Positions 1 to 7,305 of a stretch of 64,000 nt of DNA are shown in pieces. The DNA comes from Reyranella sp. Lineage in GTDB: Bacteria > Pseudomonadota > Alphaproteobacteria > Reyranellales > Reyranellaceae. Every line of letters starts with the position of its first letter. Position 1 is the first letter of the stretch. The notes below the pieces were generated by a model. That model was not told the DNA's origin and did no database searches. It was given only the letters and a program-made list of their open reading frames with translations. The translations under genes and the position numbers were made by a program. The stretch covers positions 248,001 to 312,000 of the forward strand of contig NZ_JAFKJN010000018.1 of the NCBI RefSeq assembly GCF_017305915.1, read 5' to 3'.

Positions 1-1568
1 ACCCATAGCCGCTGCGTAGCAACGTCTCGATAGTCAAGCGCCCGGAGGAGGCTGAAGTCGGCCGCAATCTCAGCGCCAGCAATGACGTCGAGCCGTTGCT
101 CGTGCCCCGCGATGGCAATAGCCACGCGCTCCGCCGGCCGCGCGCGAGAGAGTGCCGCACGAAGCCCGTCGAGAAAGGATGCCGATTTGTCGACATCGAG
201 CTGCGCACGTACGGCGTCCGCTGGTGCTCGGCTCGCCGCTAGAACGGCTCCATGAAGCGTGAGCCAGCTACGGATCGCGAGGTGGTGTAGCAGTGCGGAG
301 GCGTCGAAATCGAGCCGCTGTGGGATCGCGCCCAGGAGCGATCTTTCGGCCGCGGGGTCGTGAGGAACGAAATCGAACAAGGCCTCGATAAGCTGAGGCT
401 GCCGCAAAAGCCAAGTCCAGAACGCCATCGCAAACCGAGTAGGCTGGACGGAGGCCATAGCGCGCCCGCCGCGTGTAATTGCCATTCGCCAGTCGGCAAT
501 TGCCTCACCAGGGTTGTGGCTCGCCGCGATAATGCGGGTCAGTTCCACCACTTCCGTCGAAGCGCTTGCGTCTTGTGTCTCCATCCAGCGTTCTGCCGCC
601 TCCCACACCGGCTGCAGGGTCGAGAAACCCGCCAAACTGAAATTTCGCAAGCTCATCATTTGCGCCGCGGTTGCGGTAGGCATCATGGCCGCCAAGCGCC
701 GGATCAGGTCCGCCTTGATCGGTTCGCCACAATCCGCAGGTGCCAGCAAGTTGATGAGCCGCATGCCCCCAGCGAGCGCATCAAAGTCAGTACCCTGTGC
801 AATCAGATCTTGAGCCCGTACGGCTAGCGGGAACTCGGATAGATCGAGGTCGGGCCGACCGATGCTCGTTGCGAAGCCCATCACCAGGGCGGCGTCGGCA
901 TCGCCGGAAAGAATTTCCGCTGCACGCGATGCCGGAGAGGACGCCTGGCCGATCACCGGATAGGCCTGCCAGCGCACCGCCAGCGACTGTGGGCTGTAGA
1001 CGATCACCGGGGCAGGAGCCTCGACAACATCGTCGGGGCCAAAGCTCAGACGAAAGGCGAACTTCCGGCGCATGCCCGGCCAGAGATGCGCCCATAGCGC
1101 CGCAGCGAGCGTTTCGATCCCGTCGGCTCCGAGTTTTACGATCGGCCTCTTTCCGCGTACGCCCAACAGCGCAGCGACCTCGCGAAGCTCTGGCGCCGTA
1201 ACCACGATGGGCGCGTCCTCGATCTCGAACCCAACAGGCTCCGGAATCTGATCAAATCGGACCGCGAGCCGATCGAGCAGGCGCGCGAGCGAGGTGAAAT
1301 CCTGGATGTCATCGAGTGACGTGAACAGTGCATGCGCGAGTACCATGTTACCGCGCGGAGCATCCGTATCGAGGAAGGTCCGCCCCACAACATATCGGCC
1401 ATGCGCCGGGAAACCGCTGATGGCGGGTGACCACACGACGCCGGGAGGTGGGTTGGACGGGAGATCGAAACGCCCGGCAATGCTCCTAGCGAATTCGACA
1501 TCCGCGCTGGCAACGCGAAGAGCGTGGCCATTGGCGACCTCCCCGTAGATAGCGGACTCGACCCGCAT
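1..1568 (-). CDS. GAP1-like protein of a GTPase-centred conflict system (3' part beyond the left edge)
   Basis: The frame stays open from an ATG at 1568 through every stretch I translated (1568 to about 541, plus the last bases at the edge), so at least 522 codons lie in the window. The N-terminus (MRVESAIYGEVANGHAL, then RFDLP, then RGNMVLAHALF) has the look of the GAP1 N-terminal domain, a family named from computational work on GTPase-containing conflict systems. The residues beyond about 150 are mostly helical and probably correspond to the middle and C-terminal GAP1 regions, but I cannot place their borders. The start follows the upstream GTPase stop by 6 bases, and GGAGGGA lies about 10 bases ahead of it on the minus strand. 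It is the last visible gene of a four-gene operon. The biochemical function is unknown. The family assignment is from memory of family patterns, not from a search. Confidence 0.75.
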   Translation of the reverse strand, partial: MRVESAIYGEVANGHALRVASADVEFARSIAGRFDLPSNPPPGVVWSPAISGFPAHGRYVVGRTFLDTDAPRGNMVLAHALFTSLDDIQDFTSLARLLDRLAVRFDQIPEPVGFEIEDAPIVVTAPELREVAALLGVRGKRPIVKLGADGIETLAAALWAHLWPGMRRKFAFRLSFGPDDVVEAPAPVIVYSPQSLAVRWQAYPVIGQASSPASRAAEILSGDADAALVMGFATSIGRPDLDLSEFPLAVRAQDLIAQGTDFDALAGGMRLINLLAPADCGEPIKADLIRRLAAMMPTATAAQMMSLRNFSLAGFSTLQPVWEAAERWMETQDASASTEVVELTRIIAASHNPGEAIADWRMAITRGGRAMASVQPTRFAMAFWTWLLRQPQLIEALFDFVPHDPAAERSLLGAIPQRLDFDASALLHHLAIRSWLTLHGAVLAASRAPADAVRAQLDVDKSASFLDGLRAALSRARPAERVAIAIAGHEQRLDVIAGAEIAADFSLLRALDYRDVATQRLW

Positions 1569-1574
1569 CTCGCG

Positions 1575-2405
1575 CTAAGTCCCTCCGATGAGGCGCGTGA
1601 TCGGCCAAGTGATGTCGTGGTTTTCGGATCCTTCTGGCTGCACGATATACCCGAAGGTTTCAGGCCCCCGGGTGGCGTAATCGATGTCCGACTGCTCCTC
1701 GCTGAGTGGCCGCTCGAGTGCCGACAACCCAACGACAGTTGGTCGCTCCCAAACGCTTTCCACGAAATCACTGAACAAAGGCAGGCTCGACCGGAGCGCC
1801 TCGCGAGGTGAAGTCTTCGCCTCGACCTCGTCCCAGCAACTCAGGAGAATAGTGAGCGAAGGCACTCCGATCGGCATGTCGCGTGATACAGGTGCAACAT
1901 GGAGCAGCATCTGTAGCAACTCGACCAGCCGCGCCTGATCGGAAGGCTTACGCTCGGCTGGCGGCGTCGACGTTTTGCCAAGCTCTGCGAGTGGGCGCGA
2001 GAAAATATCGGCATCGTGCTTCAGGATATGAAGGCGCACCAACAGGATCCAGTCGGTCGCCAAGAGCACGCGATCACGCCAAGCAACGGCGATCCGATGA
2101 TCGGCAATTAGGTTCTTAATCTGCTCGCCGCCATAGTCCGGCCAGATCAGCTCTGCACGATTGCCGCGAGCGTCGACGACCGGCCAGACGCTTTCGTCAT
2201 AGGTCTTGGACGGCGTATGACCGGTCGCGCGACCGTCCGCGAGGCAGTCCATCGCCTGCTCGAACGGCCCGAGATTTGTCGCCTGACCAAACATCTTTAG
2301 GGATGAGCGACCGACGATCAGGCGCTTGAGCACCTGCGCGCCATAATGGGTCTTGCCGACATTGGACTCCCCGAGCAGGAGGATAGATCGTTGAGAACCG
2401 GCCAT
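1575..2405 (-). CDS. Double-GTPase type 1-like P-loop NTPase of the conflict operon
   Basis: A 276-residue P-loop protein. Walker A is GESNVGKT at residues 12-19, the Walker B/G3-like motif is DYGGEQ at about 90-95, and LLSCWDE in the second half resembles the G4 position of TRAFAC-type GTPases in this family. A longer reading frame extends upstream to 2498, but the ATG at 2405 begins two bases after the upstream gene's stop and directly precedes the hydrophobic strand leading into Walker A, so I use it. It is cytoplasmic, with no membrane segment or signal peptide. Together with the next GTPase it fits the paired double-GTPase arrangement predicted for GAP1 systems. The expected role is nucleotide-dependent switching or sensing. 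That role is inferred from family context. Confidence 0.75.
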   Translation of the reverse strand: MAGSQRSILLLGESNVGKTHYGAQVLKRLIVGRSSLKMFGQATNLGPFEQAMDCLADGRATGHTPSKTYDESVWPVVDARGNRAELIWPDYGGEQIKNLIADHRIAVAWRDRVLLATDWILLVRLHILKHDADIFSRPLAELGKTSTPPAERKPSDQARLVELLQMLLHVAPVSRDMPIGVPSLTILLSCWDEVEAKTSPREALRSSLPLFSDFVESVWERPTVVGLSALERPLSEEQSDIDYATRGPETFGYIVQPEGSENHDITWPITRLIGGT

Positions 2406-2407
2406 TA

Positions 2408-3352
2408 CTATCTCCGGCCGAAGAGGAACAGGGGGTCGGTCTTTGCGCCGATATCGCGCGTGAAAACGGCACCTGGTCGCCGGGTCCGAATGATCCATTC
2501 AAACAAGGATACAAAGCTGATCCGGCTCTCCTCTTCCTTTCCAAAGATGCTGATCGTGAATTCTGCTGCATCCTGCATCTCGTCCATGACCGCCGCACGG
2601 ATGACGGCTTCCACTGCACTGCCGATCGCGACATCGCCCTTGGTCCACACAAGGGCGAGGGGCCGCCCGCGTCGCTCGGCCGCGATACGCTTGGCAAGCA
2701 GTTGAAATCCGTTGCGAGCCTGACCGAGCTTTGGTCCAGCCAAAGCCTGCCGATCGGCGACGATCAGGAAGATGTCTGCATGGCGCGCGAGCCAGCGCGC
2801 ACCCTCAGCATCCGTCGCATCAGCGTTCACTGACCATTTCTGAAACCAGGCGCCCGGGGCATCAGCAAAGACCAAGTCGCGCGACCGCCCATTCCTCTTT
2901 CGGATCGCGACGTGGAGAAGACCGGGAGCACGAGCGTCGCGGCTCGTGGTGTGTGGGGGGAAAGTGGGAGGCTGGCCTGGCTCCCATCGCAGAGATCCGG
3001 CGATCGCCTCCCAACCGGCTAGCGAGAAGGAGCCGTTAAAATTCGTCTGGTCGTCGAGCAGCCTGCCCCGCCCCATCAGAAGGTACCAACTGGCGAGTAG
3101 GGTAGTTTTGCCCGCGCTCTCGGGTCCGGCGATGGCGACAGTAAGGGGCTTCTCTCGACCCGAAATGAAGCTCAAGTCCGTTAGGCCAAGCGCCGTGCCC
3201 GTCCAAGGCAGCAAAATCTGTTCATCCGCGCCGGAAACGGTAGGCGACCCGTCCCCGTCGCCTGCCCAGCGCGGGCATTTGCGATAGTCGAGATTGCCGA
3301 GCCCACACAGGGTATCAGGCGCGAAGCATGTCGCTACTGGGCATTTCGCCAT
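2408..3352 (-). CDS. Double-GTPase type 2-like protein with N-terminal cysteine cluster
   Basis: A 314-residue protein. Cysteines at residues 4, 9, 16 and 26 form a likely metal-binding knuckle at the N-terminus. A GTPase core follows: Walker A GPESAGKTT (76-84), G3-like DAPG (164-167) and a clear G4-type TKGD (237-240), which argues for guanine specificity. The segment DILFLIVAD-like (HADIFLIVAD, 191-200) is the usual strand before G4. The start is 3 bases beyond the stop of the upstream helical protein, and the stop is 2 bases before the next GTPase, so translational coupling is likely. The protein matches the second GTPase of predicted GAP1/double-GTPase conflict systems. Its partner, target and trigger are unknown. 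Confidence 0.78.
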   Translation of the reverse strand: MAKCPVATCFAPDTLCGLGNLDYRKCPRWAGDGDGSPTVSGADEQILLPWTGTALGLTDLSFISGREKPLTVAIAGPESAGKTTLLASWYLLMGRGRLLDDQTNFNGSFSLAGWEAIAGSLRWEPGQPPTFPPHTTSRDARAPGLLHVAIRKRNGRSRDLVFADAPGAWFQKWSVNADATDAEGARWLARHADIFLIVADRQALAGPKLGQARNGFQLLAKRIAAERRGRPLALVWTKGDVAIGSAVEAVIRAAVMDEMQDAAEFTISIFGKEEESRISFVSLFEWIIRTRRPGAVFTRDIGAKTDPLFLFGRR

Positions 3353-3355
3353 AGC

Positions 3356-4666
3356 TTAAGCCTTGCGCCGAGGCCGCTTGGGATTGGCCGTTTGCGTAGC
3401 GCGGGCCGCCTGCAGTTCGCGGAAGAGATGCGCTCCCCATTGCGCGGGCCCCATGCGAACGTCGTCTCCGAGGCCAACAGCCTGCCGAAATGCAATGCCG
3501 CTCACCGTCTCGGGCGAGACGTGGCCGATGATGGTAAGGACCGGACGGCGCCCTTCCGACGATGGGGCGCAGCCCTTGGCAACTTCACGCAACGGGGCGG
3601 TCTGCACATCGCTAAGCAAATCGGCCACGATTTTGGGCACGCTCGTGTCTTCACGGGCGGATACTTTTGGCAGAAGGAGGATCGCCTCGTTGAGAAAGGC
3701 CGACACGCTCGCAGGCGAGAACGTCGGCACCTGCTCGAACAGATCTAGTGCCATGATTGACGCTGCGGAAAACGGTTCCATCACGCGGTAGCTGATCCGG
3801 GCACTGGGGGAATAGAGCGCCTCTTTCCACCATAGGAGATTCGCACGTCGCTGCAGCCCGGAGGTGGCCGCACTGAAGGCTTGCATAACGTCGCCGACAT
3901 ACCCACCGACAGCAGATGCGAGATCCTTGAGGGGCGGTGACAGATCCACAGGCGCGATCGCGTTGGCCTTGGAGACGGCATCGATTGCATCCGCGACAGC
4001 CACGGTCATGCGAGAGGCGAATTCCTGAGCCCAGGCACTTGGATTGTTGTTCGGCCAATGCGGGTTGGCGTTATTGCCACCGGTTGCGCCCGCTGCCGCG
4101 AGGATCTTTGCCTGGAGGGACTCTCGTTTAAGAACGCTACCGCCGCCTCCGATCTTTATGTCGCCGGCTCCATCATAGGCCATGGGCGCGATCTGGACGG
4201 CCTCTGGCGTCGTCCACTCAGCCTCTGCCTTGGCGTCGACCAAATCTTCGACACGTTCGACGGCTGCCTGCCACACACCAGCCTCATCGCCGAGCGGCAT
4301 GTGCGGCAGCATGTTCCGCGCACTGTTGGCGAAAGCCACTGCAATCGCGTCGTTCTTGGCAGCGCTCTGAACGAGAGCGTCGAGCAGAGACGCTCGTAGA
4401 AGCGCGATCGGCACAGACTGGTAGCTATTGACGACCGTAACCCAATTCTTCTTGAGGGCTGTCCAAGCCTCAGCGACGATCGGGTCTTGCGCTGGAATCT
4501 CCGGATCAACCGCAACGAGAGTCCATTGTGTCGTTCGCGCAGGCGTCTTCTCCAGAGCAGCAGCAAGATCCTTGGTCGTGTCGCGCAGCTTTTCGAGCTT
4601 CGTATCGTCGGAGCCAACATTCAGTACGCCGGCTTCTAGAAACTTAAGGAGAATCTCGTCGCTCAT
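3356..4666 (-). CDS. All-helical GTPase-associated system protein (GASH-like)
   Basis: A 436-residue, alanine- and leucine-rich, predicted all-alpha protein without signal peptide or membrane span. The N-terminus (MSDEILLKFLEAG) and the segment with SVPIALLRASLLDAL and NSARNMLPHMPLG recall the helical protein that accompanies double GTPases in predicted conflict systems. I recall that domain as GASH, GTPase-associated system helical domain. A GTG 12 bases upstream (4678) is in frame, but AGGTG at 4676-4680 sits 9 bases ahead of the ATG at 4666 and overlaps that GTG, so the ATG is preferred. It is the first gene of the operon, 74 bases behind guaA on the same strand. The first codons contain many A/T-ending triplets (ATT, CTT, TTT, CTA, GAA, GTA, AAT, GTT), unlike guaA. 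Its role may be structural or regulatory; this is not established. Confidence 0.65.
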   Translation of the reverse strand: MSDEILLKFLEAGVLNVGSDDTKLEKLRDTTKDLAAALEKTPARTTQWTLVAVDPEIPAQDPIVAEAWTALKKNWVTVVNSYQSVPIALLRASLLDALVQSAAKNDAIAVAFANSARNMLPHMPLGDEAGVWQAAVERVEDLVDAKAEAEWTTPEAVQIAPMAYDGAGDIKIGGGGSVLKRESLQAKILAAAGATGGNNANPHWPNNNPSAWAQEFASRMTVAVADAIDAVSKANAIAPVDLSPPLKDLASAVGGYVGDVMQAFSAATSGLQRRANLLWWKEALYSPSARISYRVMEPFSAASIMALDLFEQVPTFSPASVSAFLNEAILLLPKVSAREDTSVPKIVADLLSDVQTAPLREVAKGCAPSSEGRRPVLTIIGHVSPETVSGIAFRQAVGLGDDVRMGPAQWGAHLFRELQAARATQTANPKRPRRKA

Positions 4667-4693
4667 GGATGCTTTCACCTATTCCGCCCCGCT

Positions 4694-4722
4694 TTGATGC
4701 TTAGGCACAGGCACAGCATCAA
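4694..4722. repeat. Inverted repeat between guaA and the conflict operon
   Basis: TTGATGCT (4694-4701) and AGCATCAA (4715-4722) can form an 8-bp stem with a 13-base loop. It lies between the guaA stop and the start of the GASH-like gene. No T-tract follows on either strand, so it is not a classical intrinsic terminator. It could be a weak guaA terminator, an operator for the operon behind it, or part of a recombination junction. Confidence 0.4.
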
Positions 4723-4740
4723 CCAAACCGAGAAAAACTT

Positions 4741-6291
4741 CTACTCCCACTCAATCGTCCCCGGCGGCTTGCTGGTGATGTCGTACGTCACCCGGTTGAT
4801 CCCCCGCACCTCGTTGATGATGCGGTTGGCGACCCGGCCCAGAAAGCCGTGGTCGAACGGGAAGTAGTCGGCCGTCATGCCGTCGGTCGAGGTGACGGCG
4901 CGCAGCGCGCAGGCCTGGTCGTAGGTGCGGCCGTCGCCCATCACGCCGACGGTGCGCACCGGCAGCAGCACCGCGAAGGCCTGCCAGATCTGGTCGTAGA
5001 GGCCGGCGCGGCGGATCTCGTCGAGATAGACGGCATCGACCTGGCGCAGCAGGTCGAGCTTCTCCCTGGTGATGTCGCCGGGGATGCGGATGGCCAACCC
5101 GGGCCCGGGGAACGGATGGCGGTTCACCAGGTCGGGCGGCAGGCCGAGCTCGCGGCCGAGCTCGCGCACCTCGTCCTTGAACAGCTCGCGGAGCGGCTCG
5201 ACCAGCTTCATGTTCATGCGCTCGGGCAGGCCACCGACATTGTGATGGCTCTTGATCGTCACCGACGGGCCGCCGGTGAAGGAGACCGATTCGATCACGT
5301 CGGGATAGAGCGTGCCCTGCGCCAGGAACTGCGCGCCGCCGATCTTCTTCGCCTCGGCCTCGAACACGTCGATGAACAGCGCGCCGATCGTCTTGCGCTT
5401 GGTCTCCGGGTCGGTGACGCCGGCCAGCGCCTTGAGGAACAGCCCCGAGGCGTCGGCATGGACCAGCGGGATGTTGTAGTGGTCGCGGAACAGCCGCACG
5501 ACCTGCTCGCCTTCGTCCTTTCTGAGCAGGCCGTGGTCGACGAACACGCACTGGAGCTGGTCGCCGATCGCCTCGTGCAGCAGCACCGCCACGACCGAGG
5601 AGTCGACGCCGCCCGAGAGGCCGCAGATCACCCTGCCCTTGCCGACCTGGGCGCGGACCTGGGCGATCGCCCGCTCGCGGAACGCCGCCATGGTCCAGGT
5701 GCCGCTGCAGCCCGCGATCTTGAGCGCGAAGTTCCGGAGGAGCTTGGCGCCGTCGGGCGTGTGCATCACCTCGGGATGGAACTGCACGGCGTAGTAGCCG
5801 CGAGCCTCGTCGGAGATCGCCGCGAACGGCGCGTTCTCGCTGGTGGCGATCACCCCGAAGCCGGGCGGCAGCCTGGTCACCCGGTCGCCGTGGCTCATCC
5901 AGACCTGCTTGCGGTCGCCCGGCTGCCAGACGCCGTCGAACAGCGCCGACCTGGCCTTGACCTCGACCTCGGCACGGCCGAACTCGCGGTGATGGCCGGC
6001 CTCGACCTGGCCGCCGAGCTGCTGCGCCATGGTCTGCTCGCCGTAGCAGATGCCCAGCACGGGCACCTTGGCGGAAAAGACCGCCGGATCGGCGGAGGGC
6101 GACTGGCCCTCGATCACCGAGGCCGGGCCGCCGGAGAGGATGATGCCGCGCGGGTCGAATTTCTCGATCTTCGACGCATCGACCGACTGGAAGGGATGGA
6201 TCTCGCAGTAGACGCCGGCTTCTCGGACGCGCCGGGCGATCAGCTGGGTGACCTGGGAACCAAAATCGACGATCAGCAGACGGTCGCTCAT
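4741..6291 (-). CDS. guaA: GMP synthase (glutamine-hydrolysing)
   Basis: The 516-residue protein has the full length and domain order of GuaA. The class I glutamine amidotransferase domain holds the nucleophile motif GICYGEQ and the His/Glu motif FHPEVMH (about residues 1-200). The ATP-pyrophosphatase domain carries the PP-loop [10 protein letters not shown]. The dimerisation domain ends in the family-typical [10 protein letters not shown]. It makes GMP from XMP, ATP and glutamine in the cytoplasm. The start [13 protein letters not shown] is the conserved N-terminus. guaB, the preceding step, lies 4.7 kb away on the same strand but is not co-transcribed. The 3' end of guaA is a documented target of genomic-island integrases, and the DNA directly behind it here is a conflict operon. 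Confidence 0.98.
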   Translation of the reverse strand: MSDRLLIVDFGSQVTQLIARRVREAGVYCEIHPFQSVDASKIEKFDPRGIILSGGPASVIEGQSPSADPAVFSAKVPVLGICYGEQTMAQQLGGQVEAGHHREFGRAEVEVKARSALFDGVWQPGDRKQVWMSHGDRVTRLPPGFGVIATSENAPFAAISDEARGYYAVQFHPEVMHTPDGAKLLRNFALKIAGCSGTWTMAAFRERAIAQVRAQVGKGRVICGLSGGVDSSVVAVLLHEAIGDQLQCVFVDHGLLRKDEGEQVVRLFRDHYNIPLVHADASGLFLKALAGVTDPETKRKTIGALFIDVFEAEAKKIGGAQFLAQGTLYPDVIESVSFTGGPSVTIKSHHNVGGLPERMNMKLVEPLRELFKDEVRELGRELGLPPDLVNRHPFPGPGLAIRIPGDITREKLDLLRQVDAVYLDEIRRAGLYDQIWQAFAVLLPVRTVGVMGDGRTYDQACALRAVTSTDGMTADYFPFDHGFLGRVANRIINEVRGINRVTYDITSKPPGTIEWE

Positions 6292-6339
6292 GGGCCGATA
6301 TAAGGGCGTGGGCGGAACGCTGCAATGTGGGATTCGGGT

Positions 6340-6399
6340 GCTGGGAGCGCGGCACTCCAGTGCCGCTCATGAGCGCCTCTGGAGAGGCGCACTCCCAGC
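6340..6399. repeat. 60-bp two-armed palindromic element
   Basis: An outer stem GCTGGGAG (6340-6347)/CTCCCAGC (6392-6399) encloses two hairpins. Arm 1 is GCGGCACT (6349-6356)/AGTGCCGC (6359-6366). Arm 2 is GCGCCTCT (6373-6380)/AGAGGCGC (6383-6390). The palindrome TCATGA (6367-6372) separates them. All pairings are exact. The single-stranded form would be a four-way junction. It resembles the dispersed extragenic palindromes of many bacterial genomes. It is not a coding sequence. Confidence 0.8.
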
Positions 6400-6440
6400 G
6401 AAAAGCCTGTGGATAAGGGCTCGCGGTGCAACCGCATTAT

Positions 6441-6499
6441 GGGCAATGGAACGGCCTGAGAGGGCCCTGTTCCCGAACAAACAGCAGCTTCCATTGCCC
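6441..6499. repeat. 11-bp inverted repeat enclosing smaller hairpins
   Basis: GGGCAATGGAA (6441-6451) pairs exactly with TTCCATTGCCC (6489-6499). The intervening 37 bases can form smaller helices, for example CTGTT (6467-6471) with AACAG (6480-6484). The location is the gene-free stretch between guaA and the GNAT gene. It could be a second extragenic repeat or the folded 3' region of a transcript. No function can be assigned. Confidence 0.55.
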
Positions 6500-6570
6500 A
6501 GAATAGGTGTTCCGGCCGGCCTGAGGCAGTGTGCCCGCATGACGATGCCCGCCTTGCGCCTGATGCCCTT

Positions 6571-6616
6571 CACCCACCCCGGACAGCCCGGCACTCCCGG
6601 CGATGGGTGTTTTTTT
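6571..6616 (+). terminator. Stem-loop with T7 tract, terminator-like on the plus strand
   Basis: CACCCA (6571-6576) pairs with TGGGTG (6604-6609) and seven T residues follow (6610-6616). The loop is 27 bases long and itself GC-rich. No plus-strand gene ends here; both flanking genes are on the minus strand. The element may therefore stop antisense transcription, or be unrelated to termination. Confidence 0.3.
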
Positions 6617-6686
6617 CGGGGGGCCCCTGTGTCGGTGGATTCGTGGACTCGGAGCCCCAAATGCCGATGCCATCGGCCTCCATCCG

Positions 6687-6704
6687 GTCCACTCGCGAGT
6701 GGAC
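6687..6704. repeat. Perfect 18-bp palindrome behind the GNAT gene
   Basis: GTCCACTCGCGAGTGGAC is a perfect 18-bp palindrome 14 bases beyond the stop of the minus-strand GNAT gene. The motif GTGGACTC recurs nearby at about 6643-6650 and at 6709-6716. It could serve as a transcript-end hairpin or as a binding site for a dimeric protein. There is no T-tract. Confidence 0.5.
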
Positions 6705-6717
6705 TCCCGTGGACTCT

Positions 6718-7305
6718 CTAGCCCTCCTCCCCGCCTTCCGATTCTGGCGCGAGCTTGCGGCGGATCAGCGGCGCCTCGAGGTCGCGCCAGGCATAGGCCG
6801 CCTCCTCGACCTCGGTGCTGCCCATGCGGTCGGTCCGCCGCCCGACCAGGGCGCCGCCCAGCCCCTCGTAGAAGAAGCGCGTCGGGTTGTCGGCCAGCAT
6901 CCACAGCACGGCGGTGTCGCAGCCGTCGGCCTGGAGCTGGCGGAACATGGCGTCGAGCAGCCGGCGGCCCAGCCCCCGGTTCTGGAAGTCGGGCTCGACA
7001 TAGAGCGTGTAGACCTCGCCGACTCGGGCTTCGGTGCCGTCGAGCCCCTCGGGGATGTCGCGCACCGGCCCGCAGCTGCCGAAGCCGACCACGCCCATGT
7101 CCTCGTCGTCGGCGACGAAGATGCCGCGCGATTCGCGCGGGTCCTCGATCGCCCGCGACCACCACGCCGACTGGCGCACGCCCGACATGCGCACCAGCAT
7201 CGCGTCGGGCAGCAGCCCGGCATAGGCCGACTGCCAGGTCTCGACATGGACCCGGCCGATCGCCCCGGCGTCACTCTTCCGGGCGCGGCGGATCGTGATC
7301 GACAT
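6718..7305 (-). CDS. GNAT family N-acetyltransferase
   Basis: A 195-residue protein with a single GNAT fold. The N-terminal strand-helix is MSITIRRARKSDAGAIGRVH, the acceptor-side segment is WQSAYAGLLPDAML, the central strand is GEVYTLYVEPDFQNRGLG with the acetyl-CoA pyrophosphate loop QNRGLG, and NPTRFFYEGLG closes the fold. It transfers an acetyl group from acetyl-CoA to an unknown amine. The C-terminal 40 residues are charged. Its first 35 bases overlap the end of rsmB, which runs in the same direction, so the two are likely co-transcribed. No residue pattern points to a specific substrate. Confidence 0.88.
   Translation of the reverse strand: MSITIRRARKSDAGAIGRVHVETWQSAYAGLLPDAMLVRMSGVRQSAWWSRAIEDPRESRGIFVADDEDMGVVGFGSCGPVRDIPEGLDGTEARVGEVYTLYVEPDFQNRGLGRRLLDAMFRQLQADGCDTAVLWMLADNPTRFFYEGLGGALVGRRTDRMGSTEVEEAAYAWRDLEAPLIRRKLAPESEGGEEG

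Noticed and set aside
4849-6303. Long plus-strand reading frame opposite guaA (484 codons)
   Set aside because: It is the antisense of a full-length, well-conserved guaA and has no recognisable domain. High G+C makes long antisense frames common here.
6248-6721. Plus-strand 157-codon frame between guaA and the GNAT gene
   Set aside because: It runs through inverted repeats, lacks a domain and has no ribosome binding site; repeat content explains the open frame.
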